Shown here: in pieces, positions 33,642-41,268 of the stretch
Numbering within the stretch: position 1 is the first letter of the stretch
Layout of the letters: every line of letters begins with the position of its first letter
Assembly: GCA_016125405.1 (NCBI GenBank)
Contig: WGLW01000003.1
Location: forward strand, 62,001-126,000
Direction of reading: 5' to 3'
From: Alphaproteobacteria bacterium
GTDB taxonomy: Bacteria > Pseudomonadota > Alphaproteobacteria > Caulobacterales > Hyphomonadaceae
DNA length: 64,000 nucleotides
The notes under the pieces: model-generated
The model's input: the letters and a program-made list of their open reading frames with translations, nothing else
Database searches by the model: none
Told to the model about the DNA's origin: nothing
Translations under genes and position numbers: made by a program

Positions 33642-34625
33642 ATGCAACCTTCAGGTCCGCTCATGCTGTCATCATCCGTCCTTACCTCCACGCTGGCGTT
33701 CGCCATGCTGGCGGCGACCGAGCGGGCTGCGGCGGCGGCAGGCGAAACGGTGGGCCGGGGCGACGAGCAGGCGGCGGACGCCGCCGCTTTCGGCGCGATG
33801 CATGCGGCGCTGTCCGGGATCGCCATGGCCGGCCGCGTGGTGATCGGATCGAACAATCGCGAAGGCTCACACCTCCTGAAAGTCGGCGACATTCTGGGGC
33901 GCGGCGAGGCGCCCGAGGTGGATCTGGCGCTTGATCCGCTGGAAGGCACCACGCTGACGGTGAAGGCGAAGGAAAACGCGCTCTCGGTGCTGGCCGTGGC
34001 GCCGCGGGGCGGACTGATGCATGTGCCCGACATCTACATGGAGAAGCTGGCGGTAGGGCCGGGCTTTGCGCGCGATGTGGTCGATCTCGATGCGCCGGCG
34101 GGCGAGAATGCGTTGCGGCTGGCGGATGCAAAAGGCGTCAACGTGCGCGAGATCACGGTTTGCGTGCTTGACCGGCCGCGCCACGAAAAGATCATCGCCG
34201 ACCTTCGCAAGGTCGGCGCCCGCGTGAACCTGATTGGCGACGGCGATGTGGCGGGCGTGATCTACACGGCAAAGCCGGAAACCGGCGTCGACATGTATCT
34301 CGGACAGGGCGGGGCGCCCGAAGGCGTGCTGGCGGCGGCGGCGCTGAAATGCGTCGGCGGGCAGATGCAGGCGCGGCTCGCCTTCCGGTCCGACGCGGAG
34401 CGGGCGCGGGCGGAGGCGTCCGGAATGAAGGACATCAACCGCCGCTATCATCTCGACGACCTGGTGAGCGGAGAAGCGATCTTTGTCGCCACCGGCGTCA
34501 CCAAGGGCGGGCTGCTGGACGGCGTGCGCCGGAGCAATGGGGTGGTTCACACGCACTCGTTGCTTATGTCGTCGTTCAACGGCGTCTCGCGGACCATCCG
34601 CTCGACGACGCCGGTGAAGGACTGA
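33642..34625 (+). CDS. glpX: GlpX-type class II fructose-1,6-bisphosphatase, altered active-site motif
   Basis: A 327-residue protein of the class II FBPase family, which hydrolyses fructose 1,6-bisphosphate (and sedoheptulose 1,7-bisphosphate in some species). ERAAAAAGETVGRGDEQAAD, LDPLEGTTLT and GGAPEGVLAAAALKCVGGQMQARL are conserved. The segment that is normally GEGE-DEAPM is here GSNNREGSH (residues 69-77, 33846-33872), which removes the metal-binding Glu of the motif. The remaining frame is intact and codon use is normal, so this is not a frameshift. It follows the hom neighbourhood and precedes recJ as in relatives. ATG 33642 is used; ATG 33663 is an alternative. Confidence 0.9.
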   Translation: MQPSGPLMLSSSVLTSTLAFAMLAATERAAAAAGETVGRGDEQAADAAAFGAMHAALSGIAMAGRVVIGSNNREGSHLLKVGDILGRGEAPEVDLALDPLEGTTLTVKAKENALSVLAVAPRGGLMHVPDIYMEKLAVGPGFARDVVDLDAPAGENALRLADAKGVNVREITVCVLDRPRHEKIIADLRKVGARVNLIGDGDVAGVIYTAKPETGVDMYLGQGGAPEGVLAAAALKCVGGQMQARLAFRSDAERARAEASGMKDINRRYHLDDLVSGEAIFVATGVTKGGLLDGVRRSNGVVHTHSLLMSSFNGVSRTIRSTTPVKD

Positions 34626-34639
34626 AGCCGGGTGCGCTC

Positions 34640-36430
34640 ATGAGCGAGCCTCGGGCCTTTCTGGGTGTCGAAAATTCCTTCTCGGGCCGCGTGTGGCGCG
34701 CACGTGCGGTGGACGACCAACTGGCGGCGGATCATTCGCGGCGGCTCGGCGCGCACGATCTGGTGGGGCGCCTGCTGGCCGGACGCGGCGTGCAGCTCGA
34801 TGAAGCCGAGCTGTTCCTTAATCCCACGCTGAAGGACCTGTTTCCCGATCCTTCGACCTTCACCGACATGGATGTTGCTGCGGGCGTGATCCTGGACGCC
34901 ATCGTATCGGGCAAGCCGACGGCCGTTTTCGCGGACTATGACGTCGACGGCGGAACCTCCTCGGCGATCCTCGCGCGCTATTTCCGCGCCTGGGGACGGG
35001 ACCTGATCCTCTACGTGCCCGACCGGCTGACCGAAGGCTTCGGGCCCACGCCGGGGGCTTTCCGAACACTCAAGGCCAATGGCGCCGAGCTGGTGGTGAC
35101 GGTCGACTGCGGGGCGGCGGCGATCGAGGCGCTGAAGACTGCCAACGAGATCGGCCTCGACGTTGTGGTGATGGACCATCACCTCATGCACGACGACCGC
35201 ACGCCGAAAATCCGCGCGCTGGTGAACCCCAACCAGCCGGGCGACCGGTCGGGTTGCGGGCATCTTGCGGCGGCCGGCGTGGTGTTCGTGCTGGTGGTGG
35301 CGCTGAACCGTCTGGCGCGACAGCGGGGCGTGGCGCCGCCGGGCGGCTTGCCGGATCCGATGGCGTGGCTCGATCTCGCGGCGTTGGGCACGCTCTGCGA
35401 CATGGCGCCGTTGAAAGGGATCAACCGCGCTTTTGTTTCGCGCGGGCTGAAAGTGCTCGAGCGGATGGACAATGCCGGCCTGACCGCGCTGGCCCAGATC
35501 GCCAACATCGAGGCGCCGAAAAGCGTCTATCACGCGACATTCGTGCTGGGGCCCCGCCTGAACGCCGGCGGGCGGATCGGCGATCCGTGGATCGCAGCAA
35601 AGCTGCTGGCGACGGACGATCGCGCCGAAGCAATCCGTCTCGCCGAACAGCTGCAGATACTGAATGCCGCAAGGAAGGACGTGGAGGCCGACATCCTGGC
35701 CGAGGCGACGAAACAGGCCGAAGCGCGGTTGGCCCTGAAGCCGGACGCGGGCGTGATCGTGGCGGGCGGCGAGGGATGGCATCCGGGCGTGATCGGCATC
35801 GTGGCCGGGCGACTGAAGGAGAAGTTCCACCGGCCGGCGGTGGTGATCGGCTGGGGCGAGGGACTGGGTCCGGTCGCGCGGGGCTCGGGCCGGTCAGTCG
35901 CCGGCGTCAACCTCGGCGACCTGATTTCGACGGCGGCGAAGGAGGGGTTGATCCTGACCGGCGGCGGGCACGCGATGGCGGCCGGGCTGAGCCTCGATCC
36001 TGCTCAGCTTCCGGCCTTCCGCGAGTGGATGGAGGCGAACACGGAAGGCGCCGAGGCCGAACTGGCGGAGGCCCGGGTGCTGGAGATCGACGGCGCGTTG
36101 GGGCCGGGGGCGGCGAATGCGGAACTGCTGGACCTGGTCGAGCGGATCGGGCCGTTCGGCTCAGGGGCGCCCGAGCCCCTGTTCGCGGCGCCCAATGTGC
36201 GCCCGCAACATGCCCGGCGCGTGGGCGAAAACCATGTAGCGTTTGAAATGGTGGGCGAGGACGGCGCGAAACTCCGCGCCATCGCTTTCCGCATCGCGGA
36301 TGCGCCCGAGGGAGAGGCGATCTTCCGGGGCGAGCCGATCCATGTCGCAGGCCGTCTGCGGGCGGACACCTGGCGGGGCAAGGGGGCGGTGCAGCTTGAA
36401 GTGGTGGACGTGGCGCGGATCAACGCCTGA
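34640..36430 (+). CDS. recJ: Single-stranded-DNA-specific exonuclease RecJ
   Basis: A 596-residue 5'-3' exonuclease used in recombination and mismatch repair. The DHH-domain motifs are present: FADYDVDGGTSSA (about residue 100), VTVDCGAAA, VMDHHLMHD, and the DHHA1 GGGHAMAAGLSL around residue 440. The OB-like C-terminal domain follows. The true start is ATG 34640, 15 bases after the glpX stop; the frame is open much further upstream inside glpX but without similarity. Confidence 0.96.
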   Translation: MSEPRAFLGVENSFSGRVWRARAVDDQLAADHSRRLGAHDLVGRLLAGRGVQLDEAELFLNPTLKDLFPDPSTFTDMDVAAGVILDAIVSGKPTAVFADYDVDGGTSSAILARYFRAWGRDLILYVPDRLTEGFGPTPGAFRTLKANGAELVVTVDCGAAAIEALKTANEIGLDVVVMDHHLMHDDRTPKIRALVNPNQPGDRSGCGHLAAAGVVFVLVVALNRLARQRGVAPPGGLPDPMAWLDLAALGTLCDMAPLKGINRAFVSRGLKVLERMDNAGLTALAQIANIEAPKSVYHATFVLGPRLNAGGRIGDPWIAAKLLATDDRAEAIRLAEQLQILNAARKDVEADILAEATKQAEARLALKPDAGVIVAGGEGWHPGVIGIVAGRLKEKFHRPAVVIGWGEGLGPVARGSGRSVAGVNLGDLISTAAKEGLILTGGGHAMAAGLSLDPAQLPAFREWMEANTEGAEAELAEARVLEIDGALGPGAANAELLDLVERIGPFGSGAPEPLFAAPNVRPQHARRVGENHVAFEMVGEDGAKLRAIAFRIADAPEGEAIFRGEPIHVAGRLRADTWRGKGAVQLEVVDVARINA

Positions 36431-36455
36431 GGCGCTGTTTCCGGCGATATCCGCG

Positions 36456-36530
36456 TGGCAGTCCCTAGGGGAGTCGAACCCCTCTTTTCAGGTTGAAAAC
36501 CTGACGTCCTAACCGATAGACGAAGGGACC
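36456..36530 (-). tRNA. tRNA-Glu (anticodon TTC)
   Basis: On the minus strand a full cloverleaf: 7-bp acceptor GGTCCCT/AGGGACT, anticodon stem TCAGG/CCTGA with loop TTTTCAA (anticodon TTC), T-arm AGGGG-TTCGACT-CCCCT, discriminator G and encoded CCA at 36456-36458. Confidence 0.97.
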
Positions 36531-36600
36531 ATCCGGCGGAGCGCGCGGTATAACGGTATGCGGGTGGGCTCGCAAGAGAGGTCTCGGGGGCGCGGCGAAA

Positions 36601-36660
36601 GCGCCGCAATCGGGCGCCGGCGGCCCTGATCTCCCGATCGGAAGGCGCCCGATTTGGCGC
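36601..36660. repeat. Long inverted repeat upstream of the cold-shock gene
   Basis: A perfect 11-bp inverted repeat (36608-36618 with 36644-36654) extended by a 5-bp outer stem (36601-36605 with 36656-36660) around a 25-base loop. It sits in the 268-base gap between tRNA-Glu and the cold-shock gene. A smaller hairpin TGCCC-AAC-GGGCA follows at 36691-36703. There is no T run, so a terminator is unlikely; the role is unknown. Confidence 0.5.
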
Positions 36661-36798
36661 CGCAGCAACTTTCTCCAGGCAGCCTTGTTATGCCCAACGG
36701 GCACAGGTTAATGATAAAGTGGATAATGCGACGGGGCTCTATGTTCCGCGTCGGATGTGTCATGCTACAGTTACAGGCGCTGGGGAGCCCTAACGTGG

Positions 36799-37344
36799 AT
36801 GCAATCACGACAAACGACATCGCCCGCCACTGAAGAAGAAACTGTCGTCCGGATGGAGGGACGGGTTAAGTGGTTCGACCCCGCTAAAGGGTACGGTTTT
36901 GTTGTGCCTGACGAGCAATCGCAGGAGCAATTGACCAGCGCCGGCGGCGGCGAGATCAGACGGGACGTTCTGCTCCACATATCGGTCATGCGGAAATTCG
37001 GCTGCGACACGGCGCCCGAGGCCGCACGAATCGTGTGCACCGTCGCGCGGCGGGATCGCGGCTATCAGGTCCACGAAATCCTTGAGCTTTCCGCCAATGA
37101 AAATGACGACTCCCCGGAACCCGAAGGGCCGATGGAGACGGTGCAGGTCAAGTGGTTCAACCGCACCAAGGGCTATGGCTTCGTGCAACGGGGGGACGAT
37201 CCCGAGGACATTTTCATCCACATGGTGGTGATCCGGAAGGCAGGGATCGAGGACCTCTCGCCGGGACAGCAGCTTCAGGCCGCGGTCGGCAAGGGCACGA
37301 AGGGCCGCCACATTGTCGCGATCAAGACACCCGCGGCCGGCTGA
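36799..37344 (+). CDS. Two-domain cold-shock protein
   Basis: A 181-residue protein with two cold-shock domains, each binding single-stranded RNA or DNA. The first has GRVKWFDPAKGYGFVVPDE and DVLLHISVMR, the second VQVKWFNRTKGYGFVQRG and DIFIHMVVIRK, the RNP1 and RNP2 motifs. The linker is acidic (NENDDSPEPEG). Double cold-shock proteins are typical of alphaproteobacteria. ATG 36799 is preferred, with ATG 36853 directly before the first domain as the alternative. The structured DNA upstream may belong to its 5' leader. Confidence 0.93.
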   Translation: MQSRQTTSPATEEETVVRMEGRVKWFDPAKGYGFVVPDEQSQEQLTSAGGGEIRRDVLLHISVMRKFGCDTAPEAARIVCTVARRDRGYQVHEILELSANENDDSPEPEGPMETVQVKWFNRTKGYGFVQRGDDPEDIFIHMVVIRKAGIEDLSPGQQLQAAVGKGTKGRHIVAIKTPAAG

Positions 37345-37409
37345 GCCGGGTGGTCGGGCGCGGCTTTGACCCTCTTGGCGGGCGGACTGTGGCGCCCTAT
37401 CCCAACGCC

Positions 37410-37958
37410 ATGAAAAACGACATCAAACACCTTCTGGTTTCGGCGTCCGTGGCGCTGGCGGCTCTTGCCGCCGGGCCTCTCCTTGTGGCCGCCGCCTGCG
37501 CCCAGGCGCCCACGGCAGCCGAACTCGCTGCGGGCGATCCCAAGCCGCAACCGCCGGGGCCAACGTCGCCGCTCACCATCGTCAGTGGCGACAAGACCCA
37601 CACCTTCCAGGTTGAGGTGGCCGATACGCCCGAGAAGTCGGAGCTGGGCCTGATGTACCGGAAGGAAATGGCCAAGGATCACGGCATGATCTTCGACTTC
37701 GGCGAACCGAAGGAAACCACGATGTGGATGAAGAACACGTTCATCCCGCTGGACATGGTGTTCTTCGATTCCGAAGGGAAAGTGATGACTGTGGTGGAGG
37801 GCGCCCGCCCGCACTCGCTGCGCCTGATCGATCCGGGAATGCCGGTGAAGGGCGTGATCGAGCTGAACGCCGGCGTCGCCAAGGAAGACGGGATCAAGCC
37901 GGGCGACATGATCCACCACAAGATCTTCAAGAACGCACCTTCTGCACATGGCGGCTGA
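37410..37958 (+). CDS. DUF192 exported protein
   Basis: A 182-residue protein with a signal peptide ending near AACAQA, a Pro-rich linker and a DUF192 domain: FQVEVADTPEKSELGLMYRKEMAKDHGMIFDF, TTMWMKNTFIPLDMVFF, PVKGVIELNAG and IKPGDMIHH. DUF192 proteins are small beta-rich periplasmic proteins of unknown function. It overlaps by 11 bases with the following thioesterase gene, which indicates co-transcription. Confidence 0.93.
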   Translation: MKNDIKHLLVSASVALAALAAGPLLVAAACAQAPTAAELAAGDPKPQPPGPTSPLTIVSGDKTHTFQVEVADTPEKSELGLMYRKEMAKDHGMIFDFGEPKETTMWMKNTFIPLDMVFFDSEGKVMTVVEGARPHSLRLIDPGMPVKGVIELNAGVAKEDGIKPGDMIHHKIFKNAPSAHGG

Positions 37959-38358
37959 TCCGCCGCCTGGCTACGAATTCAGGCCCCGGGCGCCCTACAT
38001 AAATCATGTGGGGCCGATCTGGCAGTGGACTGAAAACGAGCCCGGAACCATGCGGCTCGCCCTGCGGGTCGCCGATGTTCACTCGAACACCATGGGCTAC
38101 ATGCATGGCGGCATGATCGCGACGATGGTCGACAGCGCCATGGCGCGGGCGATGCACGCCGTGCTGGGGCGGCGCGCGCTGACGCTGAAGATGGGTCTGG
38201 AGTATCTCGACGCGGTGAAGGTGGGCGAGCTGCTTGAGGTTCATGGCCGACTGGTGGCGGCAGACGAGCAGGTCGCGCAGACCGAGGCGCTGGTTAAGGT
38301 GGGCGAGAGCCTCCGGGCCCGGGGAACCGGCCTTTTCCGGCTGCTGCGGAAGAGGTAG
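37948..38358 (+). CDS. PaaI-like hotdog thioesterase
   Basis: A 136-residue hotdog-fold acyl-CoA thioesterase. The signature YMHGGMIATMVDSAMARAM (about residues 51-69) holds the catalytic Asp, and the order of strands GLEYLDAVKVGELLEV then VAQTEALVKVGE matches the PaaI/YbgC-like group. The substrate is not predictable. It begins inside the 3' end of the DUF192 gene (11-base overlap) and ends 56 bases before tRNA-Pro. Confidence 0.93.
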   Translation: MAADPPPGYEFRPRAPYINHVGPIWQWTENEPGTMRLALRVADVHSNTMGYMHGGMIATMVDSAMARAMHAVLGRRALTLKMGLEYLDAVKVGELLEVHGRLVAADEQVAQTEALVKVGESLRARGTGLFRLLRKR

Positions 38359-38414
38359 CCGACCCGACTTCCGTTTGCCGCGAGGGCGGGCTATCACCCT
38401 CGCGATCCGTGAAA

Positions 38415-38491
38415 CGGGGTGTGGCGCAGTCTGGTAGCGCATCTGCTTTGGGAGCAGAGGGTCGTTGGTTCGAATCCAGCCACCCCGACCA
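38415..38491 (+). tRNA. tRNA-Pro (anticodon TGG)
   Basis: A 77-base cloverleaf starting CGGGGTG, anticodon stem TCTGC/GCAGA with loop TTTGGGA (anticodon TGG), T-arm with GGTTCGAATCC, acceptor CACCCCG, discriminator A and encoded CCA at 38489-38491. Confidence 0.97.
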
Positions 38492-38508
38492 CGGACAAAG
38501 GGGATGTC

Positions 38509-39222
38509 ATGTCCGGCGAACGGCCCGTGGTGCTGCTGGCGGCTCATGGCGAGCGTGGCGGCGCCGGAAACAACGCCCGGCTGGCGGCGCTGGTCGCGGG
38601 CGTGGGCGAGCTGCTTCCTGAGGCCGATGTCGGCTCGGTGCTGGTGTCAGCCGAGGGCGTCGTCGCGCGAACGCTGGCGGCCTGCGCGAACAGGCCCGTG
38701 GTTTGCCTGCCAATCCTGTTTTCAGACGGATATTTCTATAAAACCGGGCTCAGGCCGCATTTCCCTGACGCGACCACGTCGCGGCGGATGCTGGCGCCGC
38801 CCCTGGCGCTCTGGCCGGGGTTTGCGCCTTTCCTTGCCGACAACCTCGCCCTGCGGCTGATTGCCCAGAGCGCCGATCCGCGCGTCCTGCTGGTCGCGCA
38901 CGGCTCGAAGACGACGGGGCGGCCTGCCGAGTGCGCCCGTCGGGTTGCGGCGCAACTGCAGGCCCGGTACGGCCGGATCGAGACCGGGTTTCTGGAGGAG
39001 GCCCCGTTCGCCGGCGACATCATCGCGCGGATCGAGCCGCCCTATGCGACCGTGGGGCTGTTTTTCGGGGCCGGCCTGCACGGGGCCGAGGATTTCGACG
39101 TGCTGGTATCGACCGCGCCGGCGGTTCCGGTCGCCGCCTTTACGGTCGGCGATCTTCCCGGATTGTCGGGTCTTGTGGCGCGGCGGGCCGGGGAGATGCT
39201 GGCCGGGGCGCCCGCTGGTTGA
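38509..39222 (+). CDS. CbiX-like two-domain chelatase family protein
   Basis: A 237-residue protein built from two similar halves, each beginning with a beta strand and a His: LLAAHGERGGAG near residue 10 and LLVAHGSKTTGRP near residue 127. This is the architecture of the CbiX/SirB class II chelatases, which insert cobalt, iron or nickel into sirohydrochlorin-type tetrapyrroles. No cobalamin or siroheme genes are nearby, so the substrate is open. ATG 38509 has AAAGGGGA upstream and follows tRNA-Pro by 17 bases; read-through from the tRNA promoter is possible. The longer frame through the tRNA is discarded. Confidence 0.85.
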   Translation: MSGERPVVLLAAHGERGGAGNNARLAALVAGVGELLPEADVGSVLVSAEGVVARTLAACANRPVVCLPILFSDGYFYKTGLRPHFPDATTSRRMLAPPLALWPGFAPFLADNLALRLIAQSADPRVLLVAHGSKTTGRPAECARRVAAQLQARYGRIETGFLEEAPFAGDIIARIEPPYATVGLFFGAGLHGAEDFDVLVSTAPAVPVAAFTVGDLPGLSGLVARRAGEMLAGAPAG

Positions 39223-39273
39223 ATCTTCACGAAATTGCGGGCATCTGTCCCAGCGCCCGGTGACTCGGGCTTC

Positions 39274-39313
39274 AGAGCAACCCGCGTCCAAACAGACGCG
39301 GATAAGTTGCTCT
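39274..39313. repeat. Perfect nested hairpin upstream of the complex I accessory gene
   Basis: AGAGCAAC (39274-39281) pairs with GTTGCTCT (39306-39313), and inside it CCGCGTC (39282-39288) with GACGCGG (39295-39301) around a CAAACA loop: a 15-bp stem with a 4-base bulge. It is followed by AAAACGGGACCGTTTT (39344-39359 region), a near-palindrome. The block resembles intergenic repeat units of alphaproteobacteria but no second copy is in this window. Confidence 0.5.
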
Positions 39314-39390
39314 GGCACTTTGGAATCGATCGGCTTGTCCGCTTAAAAACGGGACCGTTTTGAAGCGGGCCGATCTACGGAGGTTCGGCC

Positions 39391-39696
39391 ATGGCCGCGC
39401 GCATCTATCGCCCTTCGCCCAACGCCATGCAGTCGGGGCGGGCGAACACCAAGGAATGGATGCTGGAGTTTGACGGCTCGGCGGCGCGCAGCGTCGATCC
39501 GCTGATGGGCTGGACCAGTTCCAGCGACACGAATTCGCAGGTGCGGATGTATTTCGACACCCGCGAGGAGGCGATCGAGTTCGCCCAGCGCCACGGCATC
39601 GAGTTCCAGGTCCGCGAAGCGCGCATCCCGAAGCCGATCATCAAGTCCTACGCCGACAATTTTTCCTATACGCGCAAGAAGCCCTGGACCCACTGA
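39391..39696 (+). CDS. NADH dehydrogenase complex I accessory subunit, NDUFS4-like
   Basis: A 101-residue protein of the ETC complex I subunit (18-kDa/NDUFS4) family, an accessory subunit shared by alphaproteobacteria and mitochondria that stabilises the NADH-oxidising arm. It has ARIYRPSPNAMQSGRANTKEWMLEF, PLMGWTSSSDTNSQVRMYF and the C-terminal YADNFSYTRKKPWTH, all highly conserved in the family. ATG 39391 is preceded by GGAGG. Confidence 0.95.
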   Translation: MAARIYRPSPNAMQSGRANTKEWMLEFDGSAARSVDPLMGWTSSSDTNSQVRMYFDTREEAIEFAQRHGIEFQVREARIPKPIIKSYADNFSYTRKKPWTH

Positions 39697-39703
39697 GGCC
39701 CGG

Positions 39704-40078
39704 CTAGTCGGCTATTCCCAGCTTTTCGGCGAAATCGCCGTAGTCGATGGTGATTTCCTCGCCCGGCGCGATGTCGCGCACGGCCGTGAAATCGATCGTT
39801 CTGGCCGGGCCGTTCACCACGAACGTGGCGTTGCAGCGGCGGTGGTGATTGATGAACGAAATCGGGCTCATCGCCAGTCCGGTCTTCTGGCAGGCGGGGT
39901 CGTCCGCGCAATCCTCGATGTGGAACACGTAGTTGGACGCCAGCGTGCCCGAGAGCGCGGTGGACTGGTCGCAGTCAAAGACCAGCAAATGGGCGGTGTG
40001 GAACAGTTCGCCCCGTCGGATGAACTCGGTTGAAAACACGCCGCGGCCATGAATGGCCGACGATCTGACTTCAATCAT
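39704..40078 (-). CDS. SET domain protein
   Basis: A 124-residue protein consisting of a SET lysine-methyltransferase domain. IHGRGVFSTEFIRRGELF at the N-terminus, SPISFINHHRRCNATF (the NHxxxxN-like AdoMet site) and EEITIDYGDF at the C-terminus are visible. A Cys-rich insertion lies in the middle (ECADDPACQK-like). Bacterial SET proteins of this size are sporadic and have unknown targets. ATG 40078 is used; a TTG 21 bases upstream is an alternative. Divergent from tRNA-Arg and convergent with the complex I accessory gene. Confidence 0.85.
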   Translation of the reverse strand: MIEVRSSAIHGRGVFSTEFIRRGELFHTAHLLVFDCDQSTALSGTLASNYVFHIEDCADDPACQKTGLAMSPISFINHHRRCNATFVVNGPARTIDFTAVRDIAPGEEITIDYGDFAEKLGIAD

Positions 40079-40258
40079 GGACGCGCACGACAGCCGCAAC
40101 TGACGAACCCAAGCCCCGGAGTTGACGGGGTGCTACACAGCATCGGCCCTGCCGCAGCGCAAGGGCCAATTGCACCTCGAAGGCGTCAATCCTGTTCATG
40201 ATCTGGCGCTGCCCGCCGAAGACGCATAAGACGCGCGGAAGCCGAGCGGCCTGGCGCC

Positions 40259-40335
40259 GATCCCGTAGCTCAACTGGATAGAGCATCCGCCTTCTAAGCG
40301 GACGGCTGCAGGTTCAAGTCCTGCCGGGATCGCCA
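40259..40335 (+). tRNA. tRNA-Arg (anticodon TCT)
   Basis: A 77-base cloverleaf with acceptor GATCCCG/CGGGATC, anticodon stem TCCGC/GCGGA with loop CTTCTAA (anticodon TCT), T-arm with GGTTCAAGTCC, discriminator G and CCA encoded at 40333-40335. Confidence 0.97.
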
Positions 40336-40476
40336 GCCGCCGGGCACGGCTTGCGCATCCGCCGCGATGCAACTTTCCAACCTGTCATGCGTTAACTCTG
40401 AGCCCGCAGGCGCGAGCGCCGCGGAGGGTTTCGGCACATCACGGCCCCGCATGGCGAGGGCCAAGGAGAGGAAGAA

Positions 40477-41112
40477 ATGGCCAACTCCGACAAGCCCCAT
40501 CCGTCATCCAACGGTTCGCCTTCCGAACGGCGGCGTGGAGGCGAGGGCAGCATACCCCTCGAGCAGGATTTCAATCCGTTCGACGCACGCAATTACGATA
40601 GCGGCGGCTTCGGCTTCGGCGGATCGAGTGGTTCAGCCGGCGGTTTTGGCGTGGGCGGCAACGGACCGCAAACCGGCGCCTATGGCTCGCAGGCGAATTA
40701 CGGTCAGGGCGCCGAGGCGGGCGGCCCGGATAGCTGGCTCGACGACCAGCGCGATACAGAGCACTGGGAAGTGCACCATGACTGGCGCGACGCCCTGCCG
40801 CATAATTTCCGCGGCTGGGGTCCGATGGCCCCCGACTATAGCGCGCCGCCGGTCCCGCCGCGGCGGGTGCGGGTGGTAAGGCGTCCGCCGCCGCATCCGG
40901 CGGATACCCACTACATGGCCTGGCGCGAGCAGCAGATGAGGAAGCTGGATGAGGAGTACCTCGCCTGGCGGTCTGAACGGCAAGCGCGTTTCAATGAGGA
41001 CTTCGAGGACTGGCGGCGCAAGCGCGCGGCCGGATCGGGGCATGACGCTGAATCTCTCAAGGCGGCGTCGGCTCCGTCCTCACAGGGCGAGGCCAAGACC
41101 GACAAGCATTGA
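40477..41112 (+). CDS. Gly-rich protein with charged C-terminal helix
   Basis: A 211-residue protein of unknown function, probably largely disordered. Residues 30-80 are Gly/Ser-rich (GFGFGGSSGSAGGFG), a His/Asp/Trp-rich part follows, and a Pro/Arg-rich stretch (PPRRVRVVRRPPP) leads to a charged helix YMAWREQQMRKLDEEYLAWRSERQARF ending in DWRRKR. The YxxWRxxQ(I/M)xxLDxxYxxWRxERQxxF pattern is found at the C-terminus of several alphaproteobacterial stress-associated proteins. AAGGAGAGGAAGAA precedes the ATG. A terminator follows, then an EcfG-promoted hemerythrin gene. Confidence 0.75.
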   Translation: MANSDKPHPSSNGSPSERRRGGEGSIPLEQDFNPFDARNYDSGGFGFGGSSGSAGGFGVGGNGPQTGAYGSQANYGQGAEAGGPDSWLDDQRDTEHWEVHHDWRDALPHNFRGWGPMAPDYSAPPVPPRRVRVVRRPPPHPADTHYMAWREQQMRKLDEEYLAWRSERQARFNEDFEDWRRKRAAGSGHDAESLKAASAPSSQGEAKTDKH

Positions 41113-41138
41113 AGAGAGCTCTCTGGGAACTTGAGGAA

Positions 41139-41172
41139 CCGGCGGCGCCTTCATGGGCCGCCGGATTTTTTT
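41139..41172 (+). terminator. Intrinsic terminator
   Basis: CCGGCGGC (41139-41146) pairs with GCCGCCGG (41157-41164), followed by ATTTTTTT. It separates the Gly-rich protein gene from the hemerythrin promoter. Confidence 0.85.
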
Positions 41173-41198
41173 GGCGCTCTGGACCGGAGCGTGATCGG

Positions 41199-41224
41199 GG
41201 AACTCGGCCACGCGCGGCGGCGTT
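41199..41224 (+). promoter_or_regulatory. EcfG general stress promoter, perfect consensus
   Basis: GGAAC (41199-41203), 17 bases, CGTT (41221-41224): an exact match to the EcfG (SigT-type) consensus of alphaproteobacteria, 45 bases before the hemerythrin ATG. Spacing is the same as at 12795. Confidence 0.75.
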
Positions 41225-41268
41225 GTCATGAAGGAGGGAGTTCCGCTTTTCAGACGAAGGACACGGCC

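Noticed and set aside
33842-33880. A double frameshift explaining the changed GlpX motif
   Set aside because: The other two frames do not contain a GEGE or DEAPM-like sequence, so the change is genuine substitution.
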